DNA of 64,000 nucleotides from Bacteroidales bacterium UBA5326. GTDB lineage: Bacteria; Bacteroidota; Bacteroidia; Bacteroidales; UBA932. The translations under genes were made by a program, and so were the position numbers. Below, one piece after another: positions 33,420 through 41,761 of this stretch (position 1 is its first letter; each line of letters begins with the position of its first letter). The stretch is taken from contig DHQY01000015.1 of NCBI GenBank assembly GCA_002408205.1, positions 1 through 64,000 on the forward strand, given 5' to 3'. Below the pieces are notes generated by a model. The model did no database searches. It was not told the origin of the DNA and saw only the letters and a program-made list of their open reading frames with translations.

Positions 33420-35810
33420 ATGCTTTTCACTAATAAAAAAAGCCTCTCTTTTCTGGTATGTTTCGGTCTTTGCAGTTTGATCTCCTGCACTACAGATCAG
33501 GAGAAAAACCTCCAACTTTGTTATACGACTCCGGCGACCGTCTGGGAAGAGACATTGCCGCTGGGAAACGGCCGCCTGGGCTTAATGCCGGATGGAAACC
33601 TTTCCCGTGAAGTTATTATACTGAATGACATAACGCTTTGGTCCGGTTCGTCCCAGGATGCAGTGAACCCCATGGCACAGAAATACCTGCCCCAAATCCG
33701 GCAGTTACTCCTGGAAGGCAGGAACGACCTGGCCCAGGAACTTATGTATGAACATTTTGTATGCGGCGGAGCGGGCTCGGGTTACGGAAGGGGATCAAAG
33801 GTGCCTTTCGGCTGTTATCAAACGCTCGGAAGCCTGATCATTGAATACCGGGACCCAGACACGGACTCTTCCCTATACTATCGTTCGCTGGACCTTTCCA
33901 GAGCCGTTGCCTCGACCTGCACCAAAAACACAAAAAATGAATATTTCTGTTCTTTTTCGGACGATGTGGGTGTTATAAGGCTGGAGTCAAAAAAAGGTAT
34001 TGACGCTGTAATCCGCATGGTCCGGCCCGAGAGGTTTGAGACCACCGCCGGTAACGGTCAGCTGGTAATGAGGGGAACACTCGGCAGCGGCGTTCAGGGA
34101 AATGACGGCATGTGCTATATGGCAAGACTGACGGCCGTACCTGTGGACGGCTCGGTTTGTTACCGGGGCGACAGTATGGTATTGGAAAACGTGCACAAAG
34201 TGACACTCATTTTTTCGACGGCCACAGATTATTATGCACCCGATTACGAAGCCCTGAGCGATTCCTTGCTGCAGACGGCCCGGCAAAAGAGTTATCGGGA
34301 CCTTAAGCGCGGGCATATTAAGGCTTACCGGGAACGATTCGACCGGGTGGCGCTATCCCTGGGAAAAAACACTGTCAGCAAAGGAAAAAACAGTAAAAGC
34401 GACGAAGAGAACACCATCAAAAGATTGGAGGCTTTCGGCCGGACCGACGATCCTTCTTTTGCCGCACTGTATTTTCATTACGGACGTTACCTGTTGATCT
34501 CTTCCGTGCGTCCCGACCTGCTGCCGCCCAACCTGCAGGGTTTATGGGCCAATACCATCCAGACTCCGTGGAACGGAGACTACCACCTGAATATAAATCT
34601 CCAAATGAACCACTGGCCCGCAGAGGTATGTAATCTATCCGAGTTGCACAGACCATTGGTGGAATTCACAAAAGCACTGGTTCCCTCGGGAACCGTAACG
34701 GCCCGGGCCTTTTATAATGCCGATGGATGGACGGCTCACGTCATCTCCAACCCCTGGCACTTCACCGCTCCGGGAGAGCATCCCTCATGGGGCGCTACAA
34801 ATACGGGCGGGGGATGGCTCTGCCAACATCTGTGGACGCACTACCTGTACACTAAAGACACAACTTATCTTGCAGAGATTTATCCCGTCATGAAAGGGGC
34901 CTGTGAATTTTTTCTTTCTTCGCTCATTGAAGAACCCACTCATCGCTGGCTGGTAACAGCTCCCACCACCTCGCCCGAAAACGCATTTTATATGCCCGGC
35001 AGTGAAACGGCTGTAAGCGTTTGTATGGGATCCACCATGGACAACCAGATCGTAAGGGAACTGTTCACCAATACATCACAGGCAGCAGTCTTGCTCAAGG
35101 CCGATACAGGTTTCAGGGACTGGCTGGACAGTACCGTAAAACGCCTTCCATCGCACAGGGTCGCACCGGGAGGCTATTTACAGGAATGGCTCGAGGACTA
35201 CCGCGAGACAGAACCGCACCATCGGCATGTATCTCATTTATACGGACTTCATCCCGGCCACCAGATTTCCCGCACCCGTACGCCGGAATTGGTGGAGGCC
35301 TGCCGAAAAACACTGGAGCGCCGGGGTGACGGCGGTACCGGCTGGTCGAGGGCGTGGAAGATCAACTTTTGGGCAAGGATCGGGGACGGGAATCGTGCTT
35401 ACAGGCTACTGAAGAATCTTTTGTCGCCTGATAGTACGTATCCCAATCTTTTTTGCGCCCATCCGCCTTTCCAGATAGACGGAAATTTCGGAGGCACATC
35501 GGGCATTGCCGAGATGTTACTCCAAAGTCATGATGGCTTCATTGAGTTCCTGCCTGCCCTGCCCGATGCCTGGCCGGAAGGAAAATTCAGCGGACTGAAG
35601 ACCGAAGGGAACGGAGAAGTAAGCTGTCAATGGGAAAAAGGCAGGATCCGGGAGATTACCCTGCGGGCGGTCGCCCCGGGGACGTTCACAATAAAAATGC
35701 CTTCCTATGCCGTGGATATCAAGACTAAAGGGAACGTCAGCCTGTCGGACGGAATGGCTATAGCCTCGTTAAGGGCTGGTGAAAAAATAAGGTTACGTAT
35801 TAAGCTTTAA
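33420..35810 (+). CDS. GH95-family alpha-L-fucosidase, lipoprotein
   Basis: From the ATG at 33420 the product is 796 residues. Upstream in-frame ATG (33414) and TTG (33405) codons are possible, but the lipoprotein signal (SLISC) is best with the later start. GH95 catalytic positions are all present: DYHLNINLQMNHWP with the two Asn that activate water, APTTSPENAF with the general acid Glu, and QIDGNFGGTSG with the conserved Asp. The N-terminal beta domain starts LCYTTPATVWEETLPLGNGR. It removes alpha-1,2-linked fucose (some members galactose) from host glycans or plant polymers. It converges on lpxK. Confidence 0.94.
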   Translation: MLFTNKKSLSFLVCFGLCSLISCTTDQEKNLQLCYTTPATVWEETLPLGNGRLGLMPDGNLSREVIILNDITLWSGSSQDAVNPMAQKYLPQIRQLLLEGRNDLAQELMYEHFVCGGAGSGYGRGSKVPFGCYQTLGSLIIEYRDPDTDSSLYYRSLDLSRAVASTCTKNTKNEYFCSFSDDVGVIRLESKKGIDAVIRMVRPERFETTAGNGQLVMRGTLGSGVQGNDGMCYMARLTAVPVDGSVCYRGDSMVLENVHKVTLIFSTATDYYAPDYEALSDSLLQTARQKSYRDLKRGHIKAYRERFDRVALSLGKNTVSKGKNSKSDEENTIKRLEAFGRTDDPSFAALYFHYGRYLLISSVRPDLLPPNLQGLWANTIQTPWNGDYHLNINLQMNHWPAEVCNLSELHRPLVEFTKALVPSGTVTARAFYNADGWTAHVISNPWHFTAPGEHPSWGATNTGGGWLCQHLWTHYLYTKDTTYLAEIYPVMKGACEFFLSSLIEEPTHRWLVTAPTTSPENAFYMPGSETAVSVCMGSTMDNQIVRELFTNTSQAAVLLKADTGFRDWLDSTVKRLPSHRVAPGGYLQEWLEDYRETEPHHRHVSHLYGLHPGHQISRTRTPELVEACRKTLERRGDGGTGWSRAWKINFWARIGDGNRAYRLLKNLLSPDSTYPNLFCAHPPFQIDGNFGGTSGIAEMLLQSHDGFIEFLPALPDAWPEGKFSGLKTEGNGEVSCQWEKGRIREITLRAVAPGTFTIKMPSYAVDIKTKGNVSLSDGMAIASLRAGEKIRLRIKL

Positions 35811-36800
35811 AAAAGATTCTGCAAAAGACCGGAATCTGTCGGTTAAAAAGGAAATCTTAACCATGAAGACCCAGCCGGGTAAATGAGAAGGCGTCAGACG
35901 GACAGCGTCTTTTTGGGTGGTGGCCAGCCGGCATTCGCTGTGTTCATCAAGAAACGTTTGAATTCGTTTGAAATCCTTTTTTGTAAATAAATGATGATCC
36001 GGGAACGCCATATGTTCTTTCACCTCATAATGTTCCTTCAGGTAAGCGATAAATGGAGCCGGAGTCGCAATCCCTGTCACAACCAGCAAAGGAGACCCTT
36101 CAGGCAGGTTAGTCTCCTGACCGGCCCGGAGCGGAATTGGCCTTTCGTATTCAAGTCCCGAACAGAAAACAGGGAGGCCGTTTCCGGAGGACTTGCGGGT
36201 TTGCAGGATTTCTTCCTCTGTCAAACCCGGAGGACACTTTGTGACGATAAGGCAATGAGCCCGGCGAAGGGCCGAGGGGAGGTCCCTCAGGCGCCCGAAA
36301 GGCAGTAATGTATCTTTTGTCACGGGCCTGTTGTAATCTTCCAGCACAATGTTCCACCGGGGAGAAACCCTCCTGTGCTGGAACGCATCGTCCAAAATGA
36401 GTACCTGAGGTGTTTCTGTCGCACATAATCTGCGGATACCATCCACCCTGTCTTCCCGGACTGCCACTGTGACCCCCGGGAATTTGCTCTTTATCTGCAA
36501 CGGTTCGTCTCCAACGTCCCGGGCCCGGTCTCCTGCTTCTACATACCTGAAGCCTTTGGTTTTGCGGCCGTAGCCCCTGGAAAGCACCACAGGCCTGATT
36601 CCCCTGTCAAGAAAAAATTGTATCAGATACTCGGTCACCGGAGTTTTGCCGGTGCCGCCAACGGTTATGTTCCCCACACAGATGACCGGAAAGTCAAATG
36701 AGTGAGCCCTAAGCAAGCCCGTGTCATAGATTTTATGACGCAGCGCCAGCACCCAGGCATAAGGTGAAAGCCACATGAACCCGTTTAATTTCCTCCCCAT
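35793..36800 (-). CDS. lpxK: Tetraacyldisaccharide 4'-kinase
   Basis: The product is 335 residues. The Walker A motif NITVGGTGKTP sits near residue 45-55 after the membrane-associated N-terminal helix, followed by VVLSRGYGRKTKG and VLILDDAFQHR. These are LpxK signatures. The enzyme adds the 4'-phosphate of lipid A on the cytoplasmic face of the inner membrane. It overlaps dusB by 16 bases on the same strand and converges on GH95 by 18 bases. Confidence 0.95.
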   Translation of the reverse strand: MGRKLNGFMWLSPYAWVLALRHKIYDTGLLRAHSFDFPVICVGNITVGGTGKTPVTEYLIQFFLDRGIRPVVLSRGYGRKTKGFRYVEAGDRARDVGDEPLQIKSKFPGVTVAVREDRVDGIRRLCATETPQVLILDDAFQHRRVSPRWNIVLEDYNRPVTKDTLLPFGRLRDLPSALRRAHCLIVTKCPPGLTEEEILQTRKSSGNGLPVFCSGLEYERPIPLRAGQETNLPEGSPLLVVTGIATPAPFIAYLKEHYEVKEHMAFPDHHLFTKKDFKRIQTFLDEHSECRLATTQKDAVRLTPSHLPGWVFMVKISFLTDRFRSFAESFLKLNT

Positions 36801-37765
36801 TTTTTATCTATAAAATCCAATAATCTGAATATTTCTTCCGGATTGTCTTCGGTCACCAGTTTCAAACGTACGGGTTTAAAATCGGTAAGCGATTTAAAAT
36901 AACAGCTCAAATGACGGCGCATTTCCAAAACACCCACCCTTTCTCCTTTTACTTCAATGGATTTGGCCAGATGCATTTTTGCCAGAGCCACCCGTTCGGT
37001 AACACTCATGGACGGAAGCTCCTCGCCCGTATCCAGAAAATGCCGGATCTCCCTGAAAAGCCAGGGATGTCCAAAACTGGCCCGGCCAATCATAATTCCG
37101 TCCACCCCGTATTGATCAAAGGCATCTTTTGCCTGCCGGGGTGTTTTTATGTCGCCGTTTCCTATAACGGGTATCTTTATCCGGGGATTGCGTTTGACAG
37201 CGCCTATAGGTTCCCAGTTGGCTTCGCCTTTGTACATCTGTGTTTTTGTCCTGCCATGAATGGTTATGGCGGCTATCCCCACGTCCTGGAGCGCCTCGGC
37301 CAGATCTTCAATAATAATGGACTGCTCATCCCATCCCAGGCGCGTTTTAACGGTTACGGGAATATCCACCTCCTGTACCAGCCGCCTGGTAATATCAACC
37401 ATTCCCTGAGGATCCCTCAACCAGCCGCTGCCGGCCCCCCGCTGGGCAATTTTGTTCATGGGACAACCAAAATTTATATCTATCACCTCGGGGCGAACCT
37501 GGGCGGCCATTTGTGCGGCTTCAAGCAAAGCTTCGGGAATATGTCCGTAGATCTGGATCCCTATGGGCCGTTCCTGATCGGATATATTCAGTTTCAACCG
37601 GGTTTTGTATGCATCGCGTATGAGTCCGTCTGCAGAAACGAATTCGGTATACATCATATCTACGCCGTATTGTTTGCATATAAACCGGAACGAAGCGTCT
37701 GTGACATCCTCCATAGGCGCCAGAAAAAGAGGTCTGTTTCTCAGTTGGGTATCGGCAAAATTCAT
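36785..37765 (-). CDS. dusB: tRNA-dihydrouridine synthase
   Basis: The product is 326 residues, FMN-dependent. LAPMEDVTDASFRFICKQYG opens the TIM barrel, the catalytic Cys is in INFGCPMNKIAQRGAGSGWL (near residue 100), and FMN phosphate binding is shown by VIGNGDIKTPRQA and GIMIGRASFGHPW. It reduces uridines in tRNA D-loops. It is the first gene of a dusB-lpxK unit, and its -7 box lies only four bases before the ATG. Confidence 0.93.
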   Translation of the reverse strand: MNFADTQLRNRPLFLAPMEDVTDASFRFICKQYGVDMMYTEFVSADGLIRDAYKTRLKLNISDQERPIGIQIYGHIPEALLEAAQMAAQVRPEVIDINFGCPMNKIAQRGAGSGWLRDPQGMVDITRRLVQEVDIPVTVKTRLGWDEQSIIIEDLAEALQDVGIAAITIHGRTKTQMYKGEANWEPIGAVKRNPRIKIPVIGNGDIKTPRQAKDAFDQYGVDGIMIGRASFGHPWLFREIRHFLDTGEELPSMSVTERVALAKMHLAKSIEVKGERVGVLEMRRHLSCYFKSLTDFKPVRLKLVTEDNPEEIFRLLDFIDKKWGGN

Positions 37766-37769
37766 AGCG

Positions 37770-37777
37770 CAAAGATA
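37770..37777 (-). promoter_or_regulatory. -7 box abutting dusB start
   Basis: TATCTTTG, then four bases, then the ATG at 37765. Predicted transcription would begin at the start codon. Confidence 0.45.
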
Positions 37778-37786
37778 ATTTTTTTC

Positions 37787-37794
37787 TACTTTTG
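37787..37794 (+). promoter_or_regulatory. -7 box abutting pfkA start
   Basis: TACTTTTG, then six bases, then the ATG at 37801. The two divergent -7 boxes of dusB and pfkA are nine bases apart, so the two promoters must overlap. Confidence 0.45.
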
Positions 37795-37800
37795 TGCCGT

Positions 37801-38781
37801 ATGAACAAAATTACTAACATAGGCGTCCTGACTTCCGGAGGAGATGCCCCCGGGATGAACGCGGCTATACGGGCTGTGGTGCGTACGGCCATTTATAACA
37901 AATGCAGTGTAACCGGCATTCACAGGGGATTTACGGGAATTTTACAAAAATTATTTATCCCTTTGCAGAATCATTCGGTTGCACAGAAAATATCACTCGG
38001 GGGTACTTTCCTGAAATCTTCCCGTTGTCCCGAATTCAAACAGAAAGAGGTCAGGGCGGAAGGCTACCGTAATCTCAGGGAACAGGGCATTGATGCCCTG
38101 GTGGTTATCGGAGGAGACGGATCGTTCCGGGGTGCCGATCTGCTGGTCAAAGAGTTTGGCCTGCCCGTGGTGGGAGTGCCAGGCACCATAGATAATGATA
38201 TATTCGGAACCGATTTTACTATCGGATCCGATACCGCAGTGAACACAGCCGTTCAGGCAGTGGACAAATTACGCGACACCGCCGACTCTCACAACATGAT
38301 CTTTTTTGTTGAGGTAATGGGCCGCGATGCCGGCTTCATTGCCCTGTACACCTCCATATCATCAGGGGCGGAAGCTACCCTTATCCCCGAAGTTCACACA
38401 GATATTGACAAACTGTGCGGATACCTGGAGCTGGAACGCCGTCAGAATAAAACCTCGGGCATTATTATAGTAGCCGAAGGAGGCGAACTGGGAAGCGCTG
38501 TTGAAGTGGCGGCCAAGGTTAAGGAACGCCTTCCCAAATACGAAACCCGGGTAACCACTTTAGGTCATATTCAGCGCGGAGGGTCGCCAACGGCTAATGA
38601 CAGAATCCTGGCCAGTGTGTTGGGACACGATGCCGTTATAGCCTTATTGAGCGGCAAAACCGGCGTGATGATAGGACAGGTTAATAACCAGACAGTATAT
38701 ACTCCGTTTGAAGAAGCCTGTTCACGCCATGCAGAGCTCAATAAGCGCTGGGTTGAAATTGCTTACGTACTATCGCTTTGA
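37801..38781 (+). CDS. pfkA: ATP-dependent 6-phosphofructokinase
   Basis: The product is 326 residues. The ATG at 37801 is preferred over an in-frame TTG three codons upstream, which falls inside the promoter box. GVLTSGGDAPGMNAAIRAVV opens the protein; VVIGGDGSFRGADLL has the Gly of ATP-using enzymes rather than the Asp of pyrophosphate-dependent ones. The catalytic Asp lies in PGTIDNDIFGTD, and MGRDAGFIAL and HIQRGGSPTANDR complete the site. It performs the committed step of glycolysis. Confidence 0.96.
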   Translation: MNKITNIGVLTSGGDAPGMNAAIRAVVRTAIYNKCSVTGIHRGFTGILQKLFIPLQNHSVAQKISLGGTFLKSSRCPEFKQKEVRAEGYRNLREQGIDALVVIGGDGSFRGADLLVKEFGLPVVGVPGTIDNDIFGTDFTIGSDTAVNTAVQAVDKLRDTADSHNMIFFVEVMGRDAGFIALYTSISSGAEATLIPEVHTDIDKLCGYLELERRQNKTSGIIIVAEGGELGSAVEVAAKVKERLPKYETRVTTLGHIQRGGSPTANDRILASVLGHDAVIALLSGKTGVMIGQVNNQTVYTPFEEACSRHAELNKRWVEIAYVLSL

Positions 38782-38806
38782 TTTTTAGAAAAAAGTAGTA
38801 TCTTTG
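38777..38806 (+). promoter_or_regulatory. Promoter of the rplM-rpsI-rpsB-tsf operon
   Basis: TTTG, an 18-nt spacer, then TATCTTTG followed by GCAGCCCC, the same arrangement as at rpsO. The TTTG overlaps the last codon and stop of pfkA. Confidence 0.8.
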
Positions 38807-38866
38807 CAGCCCCTTTCTTTGGAGGGATCGCAAAATATTTATAGTATTATTCTAAAAATCAACCAG

Positions 38867-39319
38867 GTGAACACATTATCTTACAAGACTGTGAGCGCTA
38901 ATAAAGAAACCGTTACAAAAGAATGGGTTCTTATTGACGCTACCAATCAGGTTTTGGGCCGGTTAGCTGTGCAGGCAGCTTTTATTCTGCGCGGCAAACA
39001 CAAACCCAATTTTACCCCTCACGTGGACTGCGGCGATAACGTTATCATTATCAATGCAGATAAAGTTCGCTTGACGGGTAAGAAGCTGGATGAAAAAACG
39101 TACGTCCGGCACTCCGGTTACCCTGGCGGTCAACGCAGTGAAACAGCTAAAGAGCTGTTAAACCGCAGACCGCTTGCTCTTGTGGAACACGCTGTTAAAG
39201 GCATGCTCCCCAAAACCCGCCTCGGCTCAGATCTTTTCCGCAACCTGTATGTATACCAGGGTCCGGAACATCCGCATCAGGCTCAACAACCCAAACAAAT
39301 TTATTTAAACGAAAACTAA
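38867..39319 (+). CDS. rplM: 50S ribosomal protein L13
   Basis: The GTG at 38867 gives 150 residues starting with NTLSYKTVSANKETVTKEW, matching the usual Bacteroidota N-terminus. The longer frame back to 38804 would include the promoter-proximal leader. L13 markers are VDCGDNVIIINADKVRLTGKK and HAVKGMLPKTRLG. It is an early-assembly protein on 23S rRNA and the first gene of its operon. Confidence 0.95.
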   Translation: MNTLSYKTVSANKETVTKEWVLIDATNQVLGRLAVQAAFILRGKHKPNFTPHVDCGDNVIIINADKVRLTGKKLDEKTYVRHSGYPGGQRSETAKELLNRRPLALVEHAVKGMLPKTRLGSDLFRNLYVYQGPEHPHQAQQPKQIYLNEN

Positions 39320-39326
39320 ACAGAGC

Positions 39327-39716
39327 ATGGAAGTTATCAACGCCCTTGGAAGAAGAAAATCAGCTGTTGCTCGCGTTTACGTTCAGGCCGGAAAAGGAAA
39401 CATCATTATCAATGATCGCCCCCTGGAAGACTATTTTAAAGAAGGCACCCTTCAGTACATTGCCAAGCAGGCTCTTGAACTGACCGGCACTACCTCCCAG
39501 TTTGATGTAAAAGTCAACCTGGACGGAGGTGGCATAAAAGGTCAGGCAGAAGCTTTGCGCCTGGCTATTGCCCGTGCTTTGTGTAAAATAGATTCCGAAG
39601 CGTATCGTGGTGTTTTGAAATCAAACGGGATGCTTACCCGCGATGCACGCGAGGTTGAGCGTAAGAAACCCGGACAACCCGGAGCACGCAGACGCTTCCA
39701 GTTCAGCAAACGTTAA
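39327..39716 (+). CDS. rpsI: 30S ribosomal protein S9
   Basis: The product is 129 residues. NALGRRKSAVARVYVQAGKG opens the protein, and the C-terminal tail GQPGARRRFQFSKR is the conserved extension that reaches the decoding centre and P-site tRNA. It starts seven bases after rplM. Confidence 0.98.
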   Translation: MEVINALGRRKSAVARVYVQAGKGNIIINDRPLEDYFKEGTLQYIAKQALELTGTTSQFDVKVNLDGGGIKGQAEALRLAIARALCKIDSEAYRGVLKSNGMLTRDAREVERKKPGQPGARRRFQFSKR

Positions 39717-39756
39717 AAAGCTGATGAAAAGATGCACGGCAATTGCAATAAAACAG

Positions 39757-39822
39757 CCGAGACCATTTAGTTGCTGCCGGCCGTTTCGGTTGCCGCGGAA
39801 AATCAAAGCGGATTGTTCTCGG
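39757..39822 (+). promoter_or_regulatory. Possible structured leader before rpsB
   Basis: The 161-base gap between rpsI and rpsB is unusual for this operon. CCGAGA (39757-39762) can pair with TCTCGG (39817-39822), enclosing GC-rich segments able to form shorter hairpins. A ribosomal-protein feedback site is conceivable, but no known rpsB leader consensus was recognised. Confidence 0.25.
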
Positions 39823-39877
39823 AACACTACCTTTTGATTGACATAAAGAGAATTAAAAAAGATTAAAAATTAAAACA

Positions 39878-40729
39878 ATGCCCAGAACAAATTTCCAAGA
39901 CTTACTTGATGCAGGCGTACATTTCGGCCACTTGAAACGTAAGTGGAATCCCAAAATGGCTCCTTATATCTTCATGGAGAAGAACGGGATCCATATCATT
40001 GACCTGCACAAGACCGTTGTCAAAATAGATGAGGCTGCCAATGTTATGAAACAACTCGCCAAGGCGGGTCGCAAGATATTATTTGTAGCCACAAAAAAAC
40101 AAGCCAAGGATATTGTAGCCGAGTCGGCAAAATCGGTCAATATGCCTTATGTAACCGAACGTTGGCCGGGCGGTATGCTCACCAACTTCCCAACCATCCG
40201 CAAAGCAGTCAAGAAAATGAATACAATTGACAAAATGATTGCGGACGGCACCTTCGAAACCCTTGCCAAACGCGAACGCCTGCAGGTAACCCGCCAGCGT
40301 GCCAAGCTGGAAAAAAACCTGGGATCCATTGCTGATCTGAACCGTTTGCCTGCTGCTCTTTTTGTTGTGGATGTACAAAAGGAGGTCAATGCTGTTAAAG
40401 AAGCATCCCGTCTTGGTATTCCGGTTATTGCCATGGTTGATACCTGTTGCGATCCTACCCCTATTGATTATGTGATCCCGGCCAACGACGATGCAGCTAA
40501 ATCCATATCTCTTATTCTTGAGCTTCTCCGCCAAGCCATTGAGGAAGGTCTGGAAGAACGCAAACTCGAAAAAGACAAAGAAGTAACGGTAGAAACTTCT
40601 GAAGAAGACAGGCCCGCATCCGGCAAACGTATTCGTACGCGCAGACCTAAATCGGACGATGAAAACCAGGCCGCTGTGGTAACCACTCCGGAAGAGGTCG
40701 AGTCAGAAGAAGAGAATAAACCCGAATAA
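39878..40729 (+). CDS. rpsB: 30S ribosomal protein S2
   Basis: The product is 283 residues. LLDAGVHFGHLKRKWNPKMAPYIF, WPGGMLTNFPTIRKAVKK and PVIAMVDTCCDPTPIDYVIPAND are S2 hallmarks. The final ~50 residues form a charged tail (KRIRTRRPKSDDENQ...EEVESEEENKPE) beyond the core, common in Bacteroidota. It is followed by tsf at 13 bases. Confidence 0.97.
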   Translation: MPRTNFQDLLDAGVHFGHLKRKWNPKMAPYIFMEKNGIHIIDLHKTVVKIDEAANVMKQLAKAGRKILFVATKKQAKDIVAESAKSVNMPYVTERWPGGMLTNFPTIRKAVKKMNTIDKMIADGTFETLAKRERLQVTRQRAKLEKNLGSIADLNRLPAALFVVDVQKEVNAVKEASRLGIPVIAMVDTCCDPTPIDYVIPANDDAAKSISLILELLRQAIEEGLEERKLEKDKEVTVETSEEDRPASGKRIRTRRPKSDDENQAAVVTTPEEVESEEENKPE

Positions 40730-40742
40730 TTTTTTACAGATA

Positions 40743-41567
40743 ATGGAAATTAAAGCAGCTGACGTAGCAAAACTACGTAAAATGACCGGTGCCGGTATGA
40801 TGGATTGCAAGAATGCCCTTGTTGAATCCGATGGAGATTTTGACCGTGCACAAGAGATCATTCGTGAAAAAGGCAAATTGGTCGCAGCCAAACGCGCCGA
40901 CCGGGAAACCACGGAAGGATCCGTTATCGCCATTACCAACGAAGCTCATAACAAAGCCATTCTCGTATGTCTGGGTTGTGAAACTGACTTTGTGGCTAAG
41001 AACCAGGAATTTCAGGATGTCGCCAACGGCATTGCCAAAGTGGCTTTGGATAATATGCCCGCAGACCTGGATGCCCTTATGTCCCTGCGTTTTGCAGACG
41101 GGACCATTGCCGATGCCGTTACCCGGCAGACCGGCAAGAGCGGTGAAAAACACGCTATTCCTTTCTACAATAAGCTGGAAGCCCCTTACATTTCGACTTA
41201 TATTCATATGAATCACAAAGTGGCAACTATTGTGGGTTTTAGCAAGGCTATCTCTCCCGAAGCCGGAAAAGAGATTGCCATGCAGATCACAGCCATGGTT
41301 CCCGTTTCTGTGAATCGTGAAAGCTGTCCGCAGGAAGTTATCGATAAGGAAATGCATATCTACCGCGAACAGATCCGCATGGAAGGTAAACCCGAAGATA
41401 TGGTCGAAAAGATTGCACTGGGGAAACTCAATAAATTCTTCAAAGAGTTCACTCTCGAAGACCAGATCTTTGTTAAGGAAGGCAAGATTACTGTAAAAGA
41501 ATATTTAAAGACTGTTGACCCTCAGGTAAAAGTCACCGGTTTTTACCGTTACTCCCTGAACGATTAA
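40743..41567 (+). CDS. tsf: Elongation factor Ts
   Basis: The product is 274 residues. The N-terminal UBA-like domain has AAKLRKMTGAGMMDCKNAL-type sequence (VAKLRKMTGAGMMDCKNAL here), and the core carries ETDFVAKNQEFQ. It exchanges GDP for GTP on EF-Tu. It is the last gene of the operon, ending at a strong terminator. Confidence 0.97.
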   Translation: MEIKAADVAKLRKMTGAGMMDCKNALVESDGDFDRAQEIIREKGKLVAAKRADRETTEGSVIAITNEAHNKAILVCLGCETDFVAKNQEFQDVANGIAKVALDNMPADLDALMSLRFADGTIADAVTRQTGKSGEKHAIPFYNKLEAPYISTYIHMNHKVATIVGFSKAISPEAGKEIAMQITAMVPVSVNRESCPQEVIDKEMHIYREQIRMEGKPEDMVEKIALGKLNKFFKEFTLEDQIFVKEGKITVKEYLKTVDPQVKVTGFYRYSLND

Positions 41568-41590
41568 TTACAGGATACCAAATAAAAGAA

Positions 41591-41620
41591 AGAGGCTGAC
41601 TCATTAAGTCAGCCTCTTTT
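41591..41620 (+). terminator. Rho-independent terminator after tsf
   Basis: AGAGGCTGACT and AGTCAGCCTCT form a perfect 11-bp stem with a 5-nt loop, followed by a T run interrupted once by A. Confidence 0.9.
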
Positions 41621-41642
41621 TATTTACTACTTTCTTTTACTT

Positions 41643-41740
41643 GCTCATTTCTTGTTGAACGAAAGACACCTCCCGTTCGCTTCGCTCACGGGTCCTTCCC
41701 TCCGCGGGCGCGAGGTCTTTCTTATCAATAAGAAATGAGC
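41643..41740. repeat. Palindromic intergenic element, copy B
   Basis: Outer arms GCTCATTTCTTGTTGA and TCAATAAGAAATGAGC pair over 16 positions with one G-T. Inside are GAAAGA/TCTTTC, a 2-nt bulge and CCTC/GAGG, an inner hairpin CCCGT/ACGGG, and the same GC-rich core (41697-41716) as copy A. It sits between the tsf terminator and the end of the convergent SusD gene, so it is not needed to end tsf. Confidence 0.8.
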
Positions 41741-41761
41741 GCATTAAAAGTAATGAACCAA

